Assembly (NCBI GenBank): GCA_002734085.1
Contig: NVXV01000001.1
Location: 1-39,355 of the forward strand
From: Fluviicola sp.
GTDB lineage: Bacteria > Bacteroidota > Bacteroidia > Flavobacteriales_D > Crocinitomicaceae
Length of the DNA stretch: 39,355 bases
Reading direction: 5' to 3'
The notes under the pieces were generated by a model. The model was not told the origin of the DNA and made no database searches. It saw nothing but the letters and a program-made list of their open reading frames with translations. A program made the position numbers and the translations under genes. Each line of letters starts with the position of its first letter. The first letter of the stretch is position 1. Of the stretch, positions 1-9,157 are shown one piece after another.

Positions 1-1
1 G

Positions 2-538
2 TGGCAAAAGCATGGCTTCTCTGTGCCCGAGGAGATTTTCTCATGGCTGCTCCAACCTCTCTCAAGCACGGAGAAGGGGGTGAGAGGAATCGCCGCTGCA
101 GCTGGTGCACAAGCATTGGGTATCTACCCCGGTCATGCAGAACAGTACCTCGGAATTCTCACGGATGCTTACCATGCAGCCTTAGTGGAGCCTGAGCCCG
201 AGAAAGATCAGTTTGGCAACCTTATCAGCGCGCCCCACGTCGACGCGTGGTTCAACCGTTGTGGTGTTGCCCAAGCGTGGCAAGCGGCGGCACCTGTGTG
301 GGACAAATCAACTTCCATCGATCTGTTGAAGTTCATCATTGAGGTTGGTCTTTTTGATGCTGATGAGCGTGCCCGTGAGCAAGTCGTCAACGCTGCTCTT
401 GCCGTAATTGACAGTGCGGGAGCTGACAACCTCGACTCTCTTCTCTCGATTGTCGATGGCGCAATGGTGCGCATGAAGTCTTCCAAGAGACGTGATGCAG
501 ACCACGCACGTCAATCGCTTGTGATTTTGCTTGGGGCT
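2..538 (+). CDS. GCN1: Internal fragment of eukaryotic GCN1 (HEAT-repeat translational activator), open at both ends
   Basis: The frame is open from base 2, before any start codon, and keeps GCN1-like sequence to codon 536-538. Recognisable pieces in order are GFSVPEEIFSWLL, GVRGIAAAAGAQAL, DQFGNLISAPHVDAWFNRCG, the helix pair FIIEVGLFDADERAREQVVNAALAVIDSAG, and DADHARQSLVILLGA. GCN1 proteins have the same order: a D-x-FG-x-I linker, D-x-W-x-x-R-x-G-x-A, then the 'valid.G...LL' and 'vR..vV.lLG.LA' HEAT repeats. GCN1 binds ribosomes and activates GCN2 kinase in eukaryotes; bacteria lack it. Base composition is clearly GC-richer than the rest of the window. After base 538 the frame becomes low-complexity antisense of the peptidase gene, so the protein is cut there. 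I take this as foreign sequence joined artificially, possibly from a co-sampled protist or alga. Confidence 0.8.
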
Positions 539-541
539 TCC
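536..541. other. Chimeric junction between eukaryotic GCN1 sequence and the bacterial contig
   Basis: GCN1 homology on the plus strand ends with ...VILLGA at about base 538. M28 peptidase homology on the minus strand ends with ...FAAYDNI at base 542. Composition changes from GC-rich to AT-rich at the same point. There are no inverted repeats, target duplications, integrase or tRNA at the join, which argues against a biological insertion and for a misassembly or chimeric clone. Confidence 0.75.
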
Positions 542-1774
542 TATATTATCATAAGCTGCAAAAGAAAGCTCCTCATGAGTATCAAAGACATCGTGATAGT
601 GTTGGTTGTGCCCCATTGTATAGATGAAAAAACTAGGCACACCTTCTTTATAAAAGTAATGATGATCACTATTTTGAGTTTCTCCTCTAGGCTTAACTTT
701 TACTAAATAATTCTTTTCTGTATTGATTTCTTGTAGTTTTTCGAAAGGTTCTTTCAGTTGCTTTCCATTTACAACGGTTATCCCTTTTTCTCCACTTCCC
801 ATAATATCTAAATTGAGCAAGAATTCAATGTCTTTCATTTTAATTGAGTTTTGTTCAACGAAATACTTTGAACCAAGCAGACCTGCTTCCTCCCCTGCAA
901 AAGCAATAAACATTAAATTGTAATCAACAGGGTTTTCTTTGAAATAATCTGCCATAGAAATTAACATCGCTGTTCCACTTGCATTATCATTGGCACCAGG
1001 AAAATAAGCTTCCGTTCCCATTCCTCCTAAGTGATCATAATGTGCAGTAAAAACAATTGTTTTCGCTTTTTTCTTGCCAGATGGTAAGTATCCAACAACA
1101 TTTTTACTATTAAAATTTTTGATGTATTCTGCTTCAATATCAACTTCTAGATTCATATCCTCAGAAACATGTTCTTCTTTTAATATAATAACGGGACTAT
1201 TTAACTTCTGTCTTCCAACCGACCAAGTAAACTTCTGACCAGTAGTAATGACAACAGGTGCCTTTTTAGCTAAAAAAATTAAGTTCCTTACTAGCTCAGT
1301 TTCTTTTTGAGGAGTTGTTCCTCTAGCGTCAACGAAAAAAGCGTTTGCATCTTTAGATTCTATTTCATTGAGTGCAATTCTCAACAAATTATGTTCTTTC
1401 AAAACTGCCGAATCAATTGGATAGGTTAAATCTAATTTCCCAGAATAACTTCCAGACATCTCGTGAACGATATAATCTTTTCCTGGTATCAGTTCTTTTC
1501 CATTCAAAACAACACTCATTTTTCCAGGAAATGTGTTCACACCGAATTCAAATGATTGAAAATATGATTCTTCAAAATATGGTTCTAGTCCAGATTTTTC
1601 AAATTCACTAGCAATATAATCTGCTGCTTTATTTACCCCGTCTTTAACATATCCACGCCCAAATAGGGAATCACTGCATAATATTTCAGTGATTTCTGCT
1701 GCCTTTTCTTTCTGGGCAAAAGAAAATTGACCAACAAATATAAGGACGGTTATTAAAAAATATTTATTCAGCAT
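539..1774 (-). CDS. Secreted M28-family zinc aminopeptidase, C-terminus cut off by the junction
   Basis: An exported peptidase with an N-terminal signal peptide (MLNKYFLITVLIFVGQFSFAQ). The M28 co-catalytic zinc ligands are present in order: H in TAHYDHLG (~residue 244), bridging D in GANDNASG (~261), catalytic and ligand Glu in AFAGEEAGL (~293), D in NLDIMG (~321) and H in HYHDVFD (~393). Family members probably cleave N-terminal residues of peptides in the periplasm or outside the cell. A PA-like insert lies between residues ~100 and 220. The true protein should run perhaps 20-30 residues past AAYDNI; the apparent continuation to base 308 is antisense of the GCN1 fragment and not real. The ATG at 1774 overlaps the upstream gene by 11 bases, so the two are probably co-translated. 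Confidence 0.88.
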
Positions 1775-2558
1775 ATCTTCTGTCTAAAATTCGTACAAAT
1801 TCCTCCACCAAAGGATCTTCAACTTCCCAGTTTTGCTTTGCAGCAATTTCACTTAAATACAAACGTGCTTTTTCATTGCTTTGTTGCGTATCTAATTTCT
1901 CTATTGCTTCGTTAAACAGTTCGCTACTTCCATCAAACAATTCAGATATAAATTGCATTTTATCATTTAAGCCTATTGCTCCCTGCAGTGTATCTAATTT
2001 TGATGCACCTAACTTACTCATCAAAGAGTCATCGTGAACTTTTGTAAATCGTTCAAAAAATGAACTAATTTTTTCTTCTTGCACCGGTTCAGCAGATTCA
2101 GTTGCGACTTCTGGCTCTTCAGTCTTTTCTTCTTTTACACTTCCAATTTCGTTTGCAGACTCCTCTTTTTCAACAACTTCATCTTGTTCATTTTCAGATA
2201 CTGTACTTGTGATTCCTTCTTCATTATCCGAAGAAAAATCGAATGCAATCTCACCGTCTTCTTCGGTAGTTTTTTTTGAAATTTCTGATTCTTCCTTTTG
2301 AACAGGACGGATCTCTTCTTTATTTACTTCTTCTTTGGTTTTAGTAGATTCGTCTTCAACGATTTCATTGGATACAGATGTAGAATAAACATGTGCTTCT
2401 TTTGCTTTGTAATTCAAAACAATTGCGCGCTCATAAATTCTCCGTGATAAAGTTTCAAACTCCTTGAGTTCTTCTTCAGATAAATCTCCATTAGATAATT
2501 GATCACTTATTTCTCTTAAACGCTTTGTAATTTCCTGATGTGTATGATGTGCTGACAT
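1764..2558 (-). CDS. Acidic coiled-coil protein of unknown function (Bacteroidota-type)
   Basis: A cytoplasmic-looking protein of about 264 residues starting MSAHHTHQEITKRLREI. It has three parts: an N-terminal helical/coiled-coil block (~1-60), a very acidic, Glu/Lys/Thr-rich low-complexity middle (~65-170), and a conserved-looking C-terminal helical block with SSFFERFTKVHDDSLMSKLG and IGLNDKMQFISELFDGSSE, ending RRYAE. I have seen the 'IGLNDK-x-QFI-x-ELF' block in unnamed Bacteroidota proteins but know no function for it. The frame is open to 2669, but the upstream residues are not protein-like and the ATG at 2558 follows GAAGAA, so I use 2558. It is the first gene of a two-gene unit with the M28 peptidase. 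Confidence 0.75.
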   Translation of the reverse strand: MSAHHTHQEITKRLREISDQLSNGDLSEEELKEFETLSRRIYERAIVLNYKAKEAHVYSTSVSNEIVEDESTKTKEEVNKEEIRPVQKEESEISKKTTEEDGEIAFDFSSDNEEGITSTVSENEQDEVVEKEESANEIGSVKEEKTEEPEVATESAEPVQEEKISSFFERFTKVHDDSLMSKLGASKLDTLQGAIGLNDKMQFISELFDGSSELFNEAIEKLDTQQSNEKARLYLSEIAAKQNWEVEDPLVEEFVRILDRRYAE

Positions 2559-2584
2559 AAATTCTTCAATTATAATGTAAGTAT

Positions 2585-2592
2585 CAAAGTTA
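2585..2592 (-). promoter_or_regulatory. Bacteroidota -7 promoter element (TAACTTTG)
   Basis: On the minus strand this reads TAACTTTG, an exact TAnnTTTG match, about 27 bases before the ATG at 2558. No TTG is seen at the usual -33 distance, so it is a moderate candidate for the promoter of the acidic protein and M28 gene pair. Confidence 0.4.
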
Positions 2593-2694
2593 AAACTCTT
2601 TTTTAAATTCAGTGGGAAGGTAAAAGTTAAAAGTTTCAAAATAAAAAAGTGGAAAGCGAAACGATTCACTTCCCACCTCTTCTTAAAGTTCCAT

Positions 2695-2791
2695 TAGATT
2701 TTAAGACGTTAAGATGTTAGGATATTAAGACATAGATAATTCATATTAATCATCCGTCTTAACATCTTAAAGGCTTAACCTCTCTCCGTCT
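2695..2791. repeat. Dispersed REP-like repeat, copy A (TTAAGAYNT units, imperfect inverted repeat)
   Basis: The stretch is built from short near-tandem units such as TTAAGACGTTAAGATGTTAG, followed about 60 bases later by the complementary form GTCTTAACATCTTAAAGG. The two arms could fold into an imperfect hairpin. A second copy lies at 19680-19774: its first 36 bases match the reverse complement of this copy at about 28 of 36 positions without gaps. This copy sits upstream of nothing and just past the hpd stop codon, so it could also end transcription of the hpd operon. Confidence 0.6.
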
Positions 2792-2793
2792 AA

Positions 2794-3954
2794 CTACAAT
2801 GTCCCTCTAAGCCCTTGTTCGCGTTCAATGGACTCAAACAATGCTTTAAAGTTTCCTGCACCAAATCCTCTTGCTCCCATTCGTTGAATGATTTCAAAGA
2901 AAAGTGTTGGACGATCTTCCACAGGCTTTGTAAAGATCTGAAGTAAATATCCTTCTTCGTCGGCATCTACCATGATTCCAAGTTTTTGTATTGCCTCAAT
3001 ATCTTCTTGCAATTCGTGATCGTGAGCACCTAAACGCGCTGGAATCTCATCATAATATGCTTGAGGTGGAACAGATAAGAATTCTACCCCTCGACTTCTT
3101 AGGTCTGAAACCGTTTTTATAATGTCATCCGTTGCAACAGCAATATGTTGTACACCAGAACCTTCATAATAATCTAAATATTCCTCAATCTGAGATTTTT
3201 TCTTTCCTTCTGCTGGCTCATTAATTGGAAATTTAATTCTACCATTTCCATTTGACATCACTTTTGACATCAAAGCAGAATATTCAGTATGAATTTGTTT
3301 ATCATCGAAAGACAAGAAGTTTTCGAAGCCCATTACGTCCTCGTACCACTTCACCCACGTATTCATTTGGTTCCAACCTACGTTCCCAACCATGTGGTCG
3401 ATAAATTTCAAACCAACAGGTTCTGGATTATAATCTGACTCCCACTTTACATATCCTGGTAAAAAGTCTCCATTGTAATTTTTACGTTCAACAAACATAT
3501 GAACCGTTTCACCGTAAGTATAAATTCCAGCACGCACAACTTCACCATTTTCGTCTTTTTCAACCGTTGGTTCCATATACGATTTCGCTCCACGCTTTGT
3601 TGTTTCTTCATACGCTAGTCTAGCATCTTCGACCCATAAAGCGATTACTTTTACACCATCGCCGTGCTTTTTTACGTGCTCTCCAATTGGAGATTCAGAA
3701 TTAAGTGCAGTTGTTAGAACGATGCGAATTTTATCTTGTTTAAGTACATATGAAGCTCGATCTCTCACACCTGTTTCCAATCCTGCATAAGCGTGGGATT
3801 GAAAACCAAACGCTGTTTTATAAAAATGAGCCGCTTGTTTTGCATTTCCTACGTAAAACTCAACATAATCAGTACCTAAAAGAGGCAAGAAGTCTTGAGC
3901 TCCCGTAAATATTTTCTCCAGTCCGTATTCTACGTTTTTTACTTGTTTTGCCAT
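2794..3954 (-). CDS. hpd: 4-hydroxyphenylpyruvate dioxygenase
   Basis: Converts 4-hydroxyphenylpyruvate to homogentisate, the second step of tyrosine degradation. The 386-residue length and two-half vicinal-oxygen-chelate fold fit the family. The iron ligands are visible in the C-terminal half: H in FIDHMVGNV (~187), H in GVQHIAVATDDI (~266) and E in LFFEIIQRMG (~353). The characteristic C-terminal gate helix with RGFGAGNFKALFESIEREQ is present. It lies 48 bases downstream of hmgA in the same direction, so both are expected on one transcript. A REP-like repeat follows the stop. Confidence 0.97.
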   Translation of the reverse strand: MAKQVKNVEYGLEKIFTGAQDFLPLLGTDYVEFYVGNAKQAAHFYKTAFGFQSHAYAGLETGVRDRASYVLKQDKIRIVLTTALNSESPIGEHVKKHGDGVKVIALWVEDARLAYEETTKRGAKSYMEPTVEKDENGEVVRAGIYTYGETVHMFVERKNYNGDFLPGYVKWESDYNPEPVGLKFIDHMVGNVGWNQMNTWVKWYEDVMGFENFLSFDDKQIHTEYSALMSKVMSNGNGRIKFPINEPAEGKKKSQIEEYLDYYEGSGVQHIAVATDDIIKTVSDLRSRGVEFLSVPPQAYYDEIPARLGAHDHELQEDIEAIQKLGIMVDADEEGYLLQIFTKPVEDRPTLFFEIIQRMGARGFGAGNFKALFESIEREQGLRGTL

Positions 3955-4002
3955 ATCTATTTATTTATGAATCTCTGTGAAATTCAGTTTTATCTTTTTT
4001 TA

Positions 4003-5163
4003 TTAATCTTCTAACCAAGATTTAAAGTAATCTTTATCAGCAATATCTAAAGCCGTTTGTGTAAGTCGCAGAGGCTTGAATGTGTCCACCATTACTGCTA
4101 ACTCTCCAGTTTCTTTTTGCCCAATACTTCTTTCCATTGCACCAGGGTGTGGTCCATGTGGAATTCCAGCTGGATGTAAAGAAATAAAACCTTTATCGAC
4201 ATGATTTCTCGACATAAAATCTCCATCCACGTAGTAAAGCACCTCATCAGAGTCAATATTACTGTGATTATAAGGAGCTGGAACTGCTTCTGGATGGTAA
4301 TCATAAAGTCTAGGACAGAATGAACAAACTACATAGTTGTGCGCTTCAAAAGTTTGATGCACAGGCGGTGGCTGATGTACTCGGCCCGTTATGGGTTCAA
4401 AATCCTTAATATTAAATGCATAAGGGAAATTGTATCCATCCCAACCCACAACATCAAATGGATGTGAAGCATAAGTAATCTGATGTAGCACATTTTCCTT
4501 TTTAACCTTTACTACAAAGTCACCTTTTTCATCATGCGTTTCAAGTTCTTCTGGAGTTCTTAAATCACGTTCACAAAAAGGAGAGTGTTCCATTAATTGC
4601 CCAAAATTGTTTCTATAACGCTTTGGAGTCAAAATGGGAGAGAAAGATTCAACGATAAACAACCTGTTGTTCTCTGTATCAAAATTAATCTGATAAATAA
4701 TTCCGCGCGGTACAACAAGGTAATCACCAGGACCAAACTTAATATTTCCAAGCATTGTTCTTAATGTACCTGTTCCATGATGAACAAAAATCATCTCATC
4801 TGCATCTGCATTTTTATAGAAATAGTCTTTTAACGACTCCTGTGGTGCAGACAATACAATGTTTAGATCATTATTAAACATCACCGTTTTTCTACTCTCC
4901 AAAAAATCCTTTTCCGGTTTAACTTGAAATCCGTTGAGCATTTGACTAGTAATATTTTTGTCGACTGCCGCTTTCGGAGTCATATCAATCGGCTTTTCCA
5001 CTTGTTTCACCATTGTAGGACGGTGAACATGATACATTAGAGAAGCCATACCACTGAAACCTTCCGTTCCAAATAGCTGCTCATAATAATACCCACCATC
5101 CTCTTTCTTAAAAGTGGTGTGCCTTTTATGTGGAATTTTACCAAGTTTTGAATAAAATGGCAT
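4003..5163 (-). CDS. hmgA: Homogentisate 1,2-dioxygenase
   Basis: Opens the homogentisate ring to maleylacetoacetate, directly after Hpd. The sequence shows the cupin-type active-site region: VVGWDGYNFPYAFNIKDFEP, HQPPPVHQTFEAHNYVVCSF, and PYNHSNIDSDEVLYYVDGDF, which carries the iron-ligand His/Glu, followed by GIPHGPHPGAMER. The 386 residues are shorter than the ~430-440 of proteobacterial and mammalian HmgA but typical of the Bacteroidota branch. Start MPFYSKLGKIPHKRH is the first ATG after a ~140-base leader with a possible structured RNA. The maleylacetoacetate isomerase and fumarylacetoacetase genes are not in the window. Confidence 0.95.
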   Translation of the reverse strand: MPFYSKLGKIPHKRHTTFKKEDGGYYYEQLFGTEGFSGMASLMYHVHRPTMVKQVEKPIDMTPKAAVDKNITSQMLNGFQVKPEKDFLESRKTVMFNNDLNIVLSAPQESLKDYFYKNADADEMIFVHHGTGTLRTMLGNIKFGPGDYLVVPRGIIYQINFDTENNRLFIVESFSPILTPKRYRNNFGQLMEHSPFCERDLRTPEELETHDEKGDFVVKVKKENVLHQITYASHPFDVVGWDGYNFPYAFNIKDFEPITGRVHQPPPVHQTFEAHNYVVCSFCPRLYDYHPEAVPAPYNHSNIDSDEVLYYVDGDFMSRNHVDKGFISLHPAGIPHGPHPGAMERSIGQKETGELAVMVDTFKPLRLTQTALDIADKDYFKSWLED

Positions 5164-5203
5164 AAATAATAATTTTTAAAATGAATATTTGATTTTATAA
5201 TAT

Positions 5204-5256
5204 GGACGTGAGAATCCCAAATCATTCAGGGTTTCGCTTCAAAAGCCGTTTCGTCC
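5204..5256 (-). promoter_or_regulatory. Possible structured leader RNA of hmgA
   Basis: Read on the minus strand, the element is closed by GGACG...CGTCC (5256-5252 with 5208-5204). Inside are a small hairpin GCTT-TTG-AAGC (5246-5236) and a CCC...GGG stem (5231-5229 with 5218-5216), giving a three-way-junction-like outline about 40 bases before the hmgA ATG. I do not recognise a known riboswitch class. Stems are short, so chance folding is possible. Confidence 0.3.
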
Positions 5257-5302
5257 TTTTTCCAATACTTGCGTATATATCCATATAGTGAATCATATTA
5301 TA

Positions 5303-5310
5303 CAAATATA
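5303..5310 (-). promoter_or_regulatory. Bacteroidota -7 promoter element for hmgA-hpd (TATATTTG)
   Basis: The minus strand reads TATATTTG, an exact TAnnTTTG match. Transcription would begin near 5296, giving a ~130-base leader that includes the possible structured element at 5204-5256. No clear -33 TTG is present at the usual distance. Confidence 0.4.
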
Positions 5311-5503
5311 AAAAAATGAGAGCGGTAAACGAATAATATAAGGTAGTTTCTAAAGCTTTATGATGAAAGTCAGTTCTACGACAATAGATTACTTAAAACC
5401 CAATTTCAAATGTTGAAATCTTCTAGGTGAAATTGACTCAAAAGGAATCAAAAGTAATATCAAGTGATTATATTCGCATCGACAAGAAGGTAAAAGAAAA
5501 ACG

Positions 5504-6454
5504 ATGAAGAAGATATTAATCATTGGAGCAGCTGGTCAAATTGGTACCGAGTTGGTGTTAGCGTTGGAGAAGAAATTTGGTAAAGAGTCGGTTATAGCAT
5601 CCGATGTCAAAGAGGAGTGTCCAAAGGCACTTCAAAATTCAAACTACAAACAATTAAACATTTTAGACAAGGAAGGAGTTTCTAAACTTGTTAAAGGAGA
5701 AAATGTAACTGATGTTTATTTACTTGCCGCACTATTATCTGCGACAGCTGAGAAAAACCCTGCTTTTGCTTGGGAGCTTAACATGGATGGTTTATTCAAC
5801 ATTCTTAACTTAGCCAAGGATGGTTTTATTAAAAAAGTCTTTTGGCCGAGCTCAATAGCCGTATTTGGTCCTACAACCCCAAAAGTAAATACCCCGCAAC
5901 GAACGATTATGGAACCCACAACAATTTATGGGATTTCAAAACAAGCTGGAGAACAATGGTGTGCTTATTACAACCGAGTTCATGGAGTTGATGTTAGAAG
6001 TATTCGTTATCCAGGTCTTATTTCTTATACCTCATTACCAGGTGGTGGAACAACTGATTATGCGGTAGATATCTTTTACCATGCGAAAGAATATAATAAA
6101 TATACCTGTTTCATAGATGAAAATACGGCATTACCCATGATGTATATGGAAGATGCGATTCGCGCAACCATCGAATTAATGGAAGCGCCCGAAGAGCAAA
6201 TTAAAATTAGAACATCTTATAATTTAGGAGGAATTAGTTTTACACCTAAACAACTAGCTGCCGCAATAAAAATACACCAACCAAACTTTGGCATAGATTA
6301 TGCTCCTGATTATAGACAGACAATTGCAGAAAGTTGGCCAGAATCTATTGATGATCAACAAGCTAGAAAAGATTGGAAATGGAAAGAGTGTTATGATTTA
6401 AACAAAATGGTTGAGGTGATGTTAAAAAAAGTTGATCCGAAATTGCTATTTTAG
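5504..6454 (+). CDS. SDR-type L-threonine 3-dehydrogenase (NAD-dependent epimerase fold)
   Basis: Oxidises L-threonine to 2-amino-3-oxobutyrate with NAD. The extended-SDR Rossmann motif GAAGQIG is at residues 8-14, and the catalytic Y-x-x-x-K is in TTIYGISKQAGE (~141-145). The diagnostic region RSIRYPGLISYTSLPGGGTTDYAVDIFY separates this family from UDP-glucose 4-epimerases and matches the threonine dehydrogenases described from Flavobacterium. At 316 residues it has the normal length. A partner 2-amino-3-ketobutyrate CoA ligase is not in the window, so the gene stands alone, divergent from the tyrosine pathway. Confidence 0.92.
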   Translation: MKKILIIGAAGQIGTELVLALEKKFGKESVIASDVKEECPKALQNSNYKQLNILDKEGVSKLVKGENVTDVYLLAALLSATAEKNPAFAWELNMDGLFNILNLAKDGFIKKVFWPSSIAVFGPTTPKVNTPQRTIMEPTTIYGISKQAGEQWCAYYNRVHGVDVRSIRYPGLISYTSLPGGGTTDYAVDIFYHAKEYNKYTCFIDENTALPMMYMEDAIRATIELMEAPEEQIKIRTSYNLGGISFTPKQLAAAIKIHQPNFGIDYAPDYRQTIAESWPESIDDQQARKDWKWKECYDLNKMVEVMLKKVDPKLLF

Positions 6455-6585
6455 GCAACCAACCATTTTTATATTTCGTCTATCTATTTGCAGGGTTGGT
6501 CTAAAAAGTTTGGTCAATTTATTGTTTTTAATAAAACTTTGCGTATATTGTGTTTGCGCTATTTAGGAATTTAATACTAACAATT

Positions 6586-7464
6586 ATGAAAAATTTACTT
6601 TGGACATCAATAACAATCTTTGGATTAGCTTGTTATAGTTTTGCGGGGATTACAGTTACCCCAGACGAAGAGCAAGACGAACCAAAATTGAATCAGACCG
6701 ATGAGGAAGGTAAAAAGCAAGGAAAATGGATTTTCTTTGGTAAAGACCAGCCTGAGAAAGGTTATCCTATGGAAGGCAAAATTTCTGAAGGAACATACAA
6801 GGACGATAGAAGAGATGGTCGTTGGATTATGTACTATAAAGATGGTGAAACACCAAAAACTGAGGGTACTTTTGTAAACAATCGGCCTAATGGACCTTTT
6901 ATCAAATATCATCCAAACGGTACTATTAAAGAACAGGGTACATTCAATAAAATGCGATATGTAGATACACTAAAGCGTTTTAATGAAGAAGGTATTACTG
7001 TTTACGAGAGTTCATATAACGAAGCGGGTAAAGAGTCTGGAAAAGTTACTTACTATCACGATAATGGAAAACCTGAATTTGTATACAATGCAAACAATGG
7101 CGTTCCTACTGGTAAAGCAACGCGTTACTGGCCGAATGGTGATGTGAAAGAGGAAATTACTTATGCTGCAGATGGAACGGTTCAAGAAACTACTGGAGAA
7201 CAAGAGAGAGTTAATCCTCCGGTTAAAGTTGAAAAACCTGGAGGCGACGACAACCCTATCGGTCCAAAACCTACAGGTGTAAAAGATTTCCAACCGAATG
7301 CTTATAATAAAGTCTTCAATGATGACAAAGAGCTTTGGATGGAAGGTGACTTTAAAAATGGAAGATTATACGATGGTCGACTTTACGTTTATGATGAAGA
7401 TGGTCTTCTCTTAAAAGTTGAAGTTTACAAGGAAGGTAAATACCATTCTGACGGACAGCTATAG
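6586..7464 (+). CDS. Exported MORN-like repeat protein
   Basis: A protein of ~292 residues with a signal peptide (MKNLLWTSITIFGLACYSFAG) followed by repeated MORN-variant units of the form G-x-W/F-x-x-Y-x-x-G-x-x-x-x-x-G. Examples are KKQGKWIFFG, RRDGRWIMYYKDGETPKTEGTF, PNGPFIKYHPNGTIKEQGTF, KESGKVTYYHDNGKPEF, PTGKATRYWPNGDVKEE and YDGRLYVYDEDGLL. A Pro/Gly linker (~205-235) separates the last unit. Such proteins are common exported or outer-surface proteins in Bacteroidota with no settled function. The frame is open to 6550, but the ATG at 6586 gives a clean signal peptide. It ends just before a strong terminator. Confidence 0.8.
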   Translation: MKNLLWTSITIFGLACYSFAGITVTPDEEQDEPKLNQTDEEGKKQGKWIFFGKDQPEKGYPMEGKISEGTYKDDRRDGRWIMYYKDGETPKTEGTFVNNRPNGPFIKYHPNGTIKEQGTFNKMRYVDTLKRFNEEGITVYESSYNEAGKESGKVTYYHDNGKPEFVYNANNGVPTGKATRYWPNGDVKEEITYAADGTVQETTGEQERVNPPVKVEKPGGDDNPIGPKPTGVKDFQPNAYNKVFNDDKELWMEGDFKNGRLYDGRLYVYDEDGLLLKVEVYKEGKYHSDGQL

Positions 7465-7481
7465 TCTAATAAGAAATTAAC

Positions 7482-7528
7482 AACCAAAAAAGGGGGTCCC
7501 GAATGTTCGGGATTCCCTTTTTTGGTTT
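7482..7528 (+). terminator. Strong rho-independent terminator
   Basis: A long near-perfect inverted repeat: AACCAAAAAAGGG on the left pairs with CCCTTTTTTGGTT on the right, enclosing an inner TCCCGAA-TG-TTCGGGA hairpin. The right arm supplies its own run of six T. It separates the MORN-like gene from cysS. Confidence 0.88.
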
Positions 7529-7573
7529 AAAATATTGTATTTTTACAATTGTATTTTTTGAAAACAATATTTC

Positions 7574-9046
7574 ATGGCTAACAAAAAAAATGAATTATCT
7601 ATTTACAACAGTTTAAGTGGTGAAAAAGAGATATTTAAACCCCTTAAAGAAGGTTTTGTTGGACTCTACGTATGTGGGCCTACAGTTTACAGTTATGTCC
7701 ATTTAGGCAATTGTAGAACATTCATTTCTTTTGATATGGTATATCGCTATCTAAAACATTTGGGTTATACCATTCGCTATGTTCGCAATATTACAGATGC
7801 TGGTCACTTAGAAAATGATGCTGAAGAAGGCGAAGATAAAATTGCTAAAAAAGCGCGTCTAGAACAGCTGGAACCCATGGAAATTGTACAACAATACACC
7901 ATTAATTTTCATGAAACATTGAGTAAGTTCAATAATTTACCACCTAGTATTGAACCCACTGCTACGGGACATATTATTGAGCAAATAGAAATGGTTCAAA
8001 AGATAAAAGACAACGGATTTGCCTATGAATCGAATGGTTCTGTCTATTTTGATGTTGAGAAATATAATAAGAAGAATTACTACGGAGAACTTTCTAAACG
8101 GAAAATTGAAGACTTAATTTCTGGGACGAGATCTCTTGATGGGCAAAATGAAAAAAAGTCTCCTTTAGACTTTGCACTTTGGAAAAATGCAAAACCCGAA
8201 CATATCATGAAATGGCCTTCACCATGGAGCGTCGGTTTTCCTGGTTGGCACCTTGAATGTTCAGCAATGAGCACAAAATATCTCGGTGAAGAATTTGATA
8301 TTCATGGAGGTGGAATGGATTTAAAATTTCCTCATCATGAATGTGAAATAGCACAAGGAACAGCTTCTACTGGGAAAAAACCTGTACGATATTGGATGCA
8401 TGCCAATATGCTCACTTTAAACGGTAAAAAAATGAGTAAATCTACAGGAAATACTTTACTCCCGAATGAATTAATTAGTGGTGATAATGATGTGCTTGAG
8501 AAAGGGTACAATCCTATAGTCGTGCGCTTTTTCATGATGCAAGCACATTACAGAAGTACTTTAGACTTTAGTTCTGAAGCCTTAAATGCTGCAGAAAAAG
8601 GCTTTTCTCGTCTCATGGATGGAATAAATATTTTGAAAAACTTAAAAACATCTGACCAATCAAGTCAAGATGTGAAAGACATAATTGATAGCTTTTATGA
8701 TGCTATGAATGACGACTTTAATACACCCATATTAATTGCCAATTTATTTGATGCCGTAAAATACATTCAAAATGTTAATAATGGCACTTCAACAATATCT
8801 AAACAAGACAAAGAATTATTGGAGAAAGAAGTTAATGCTTTCACATTTGATATACTCGGTCTGACAGAAATCCAAAACGAACAAAACTCAAGCCTGGATA
8901 AAGTAATGGAACTTGTCTTAAAAATGCGACAAAAGGCAAGAGACGAAAAGGATTGGGATACGGCAGATGAAATCAGAGATGTGTTAAACGATGCAAGGAT
9001 TGAAGTTAAAGACAGCAAGGAAGGTGTCACATGGATGACAAAGTAG
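7574..9046 (+). CDS. cysS: Cysteinyl-tRNA synthetase
   Basis: Charges tRNA-Cys. This class I synthetase shows the entry motif [20 protein letters not shown], with the HIGH-equivalent HLGN at ~43-46 and a zinc-ligand Cys in YVCGPT. The second half of the zinc site is [10 protein letters not shown] and [17 protein letters not shown], and the KMSKS loop is [10 protein letters not shown] (~286-290). The C-terminal helical DALR-like region ends with [26 protein letters not shown]. The 490-residue length is normal. The start [19 protein letters not shown] is the only sensible ATG after the terminator, with ~45 bases of AT-rich spacer. Confidence 0.98.
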   Translation: MANKKNELSIYNSLSGEKEIFKPLKEGFVGLYVCGPTVYSYVHLGNCRTFISFDMVYRYLKHLGYTIRYVRNITDAGHLENDAEEGEDKIAKKARLEQLEPMEIVQQYTINFHETLSKFNNLPPSIEPTATGHIIEQIEMVQKIKDNGFAYESNGSVYFDVEKYNKKNYYGELSKRKIEDLISGTRSLDGQNEKKSPLDFALWKNAKPEHIMKWPSPWSVGFPGWHLECSAMSTKYLGEEFDIHGGGMDLKFPHHECEIAQGTASTGKKPVRYWMHANMLTLNGKKMSKSTGNTLLPNELISGDNDVLEKGYNPIVVRFFMMQAHYRSTLDFSSEALNAAEKGFSRLMDGINILKNLKTSDQSSQDVKDIIDSFYDAMNDDFNTPILIANLFDAVKYIQNVNNGTSTISKQDKELLEKEVNAFTFDILGLTEIQNEQNSSLDKVMELVLKMRQKARDEKDWDTADEIRDVLNDARIEVKDSKEGVTWMTK

Positions 9047-9157
9047 GCTTAACTTTCAATTATAATCGACTATTAAATTCATTTTATTCTCCTTTGAGGA
9101 TAAATTAAATTGTACTTAAAATCACATTACTACCTCTAAAAACATCACATTATAATC

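Larger units (their letters stand above)
5164..5503. other. Divergent intergenic region between hmgA and the threonine dehydrogenase gene
   Basis: This 340-base gap separates two divergently transcribed genes. The hmgA half holds a foldable 53-base element (5204-5256) and a TATATTTG -7 element. The half before the dehydrogenase shows only TATATTCG at 5469-5476, one mismatch from the -7 consensus and lacking a correctly spaced TTG. I see no RNA gene or open frame of coding quality. Confidence 0.5.

Noticed and set aside
308-538. C-terminal extension of the M28 peptidase frame (GSPKQNHKRLTC...)
   Set aside because: Antisense of the GCN1 fragment; created by the chimeric junction.
539-706. Tail of the frame that starts at base 23 (SYIIISCKRKLL... 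to base 706)
   Set aside because: It lies past the junction and is antisense of the M28 peptidase gene; it has no GCN1 features.
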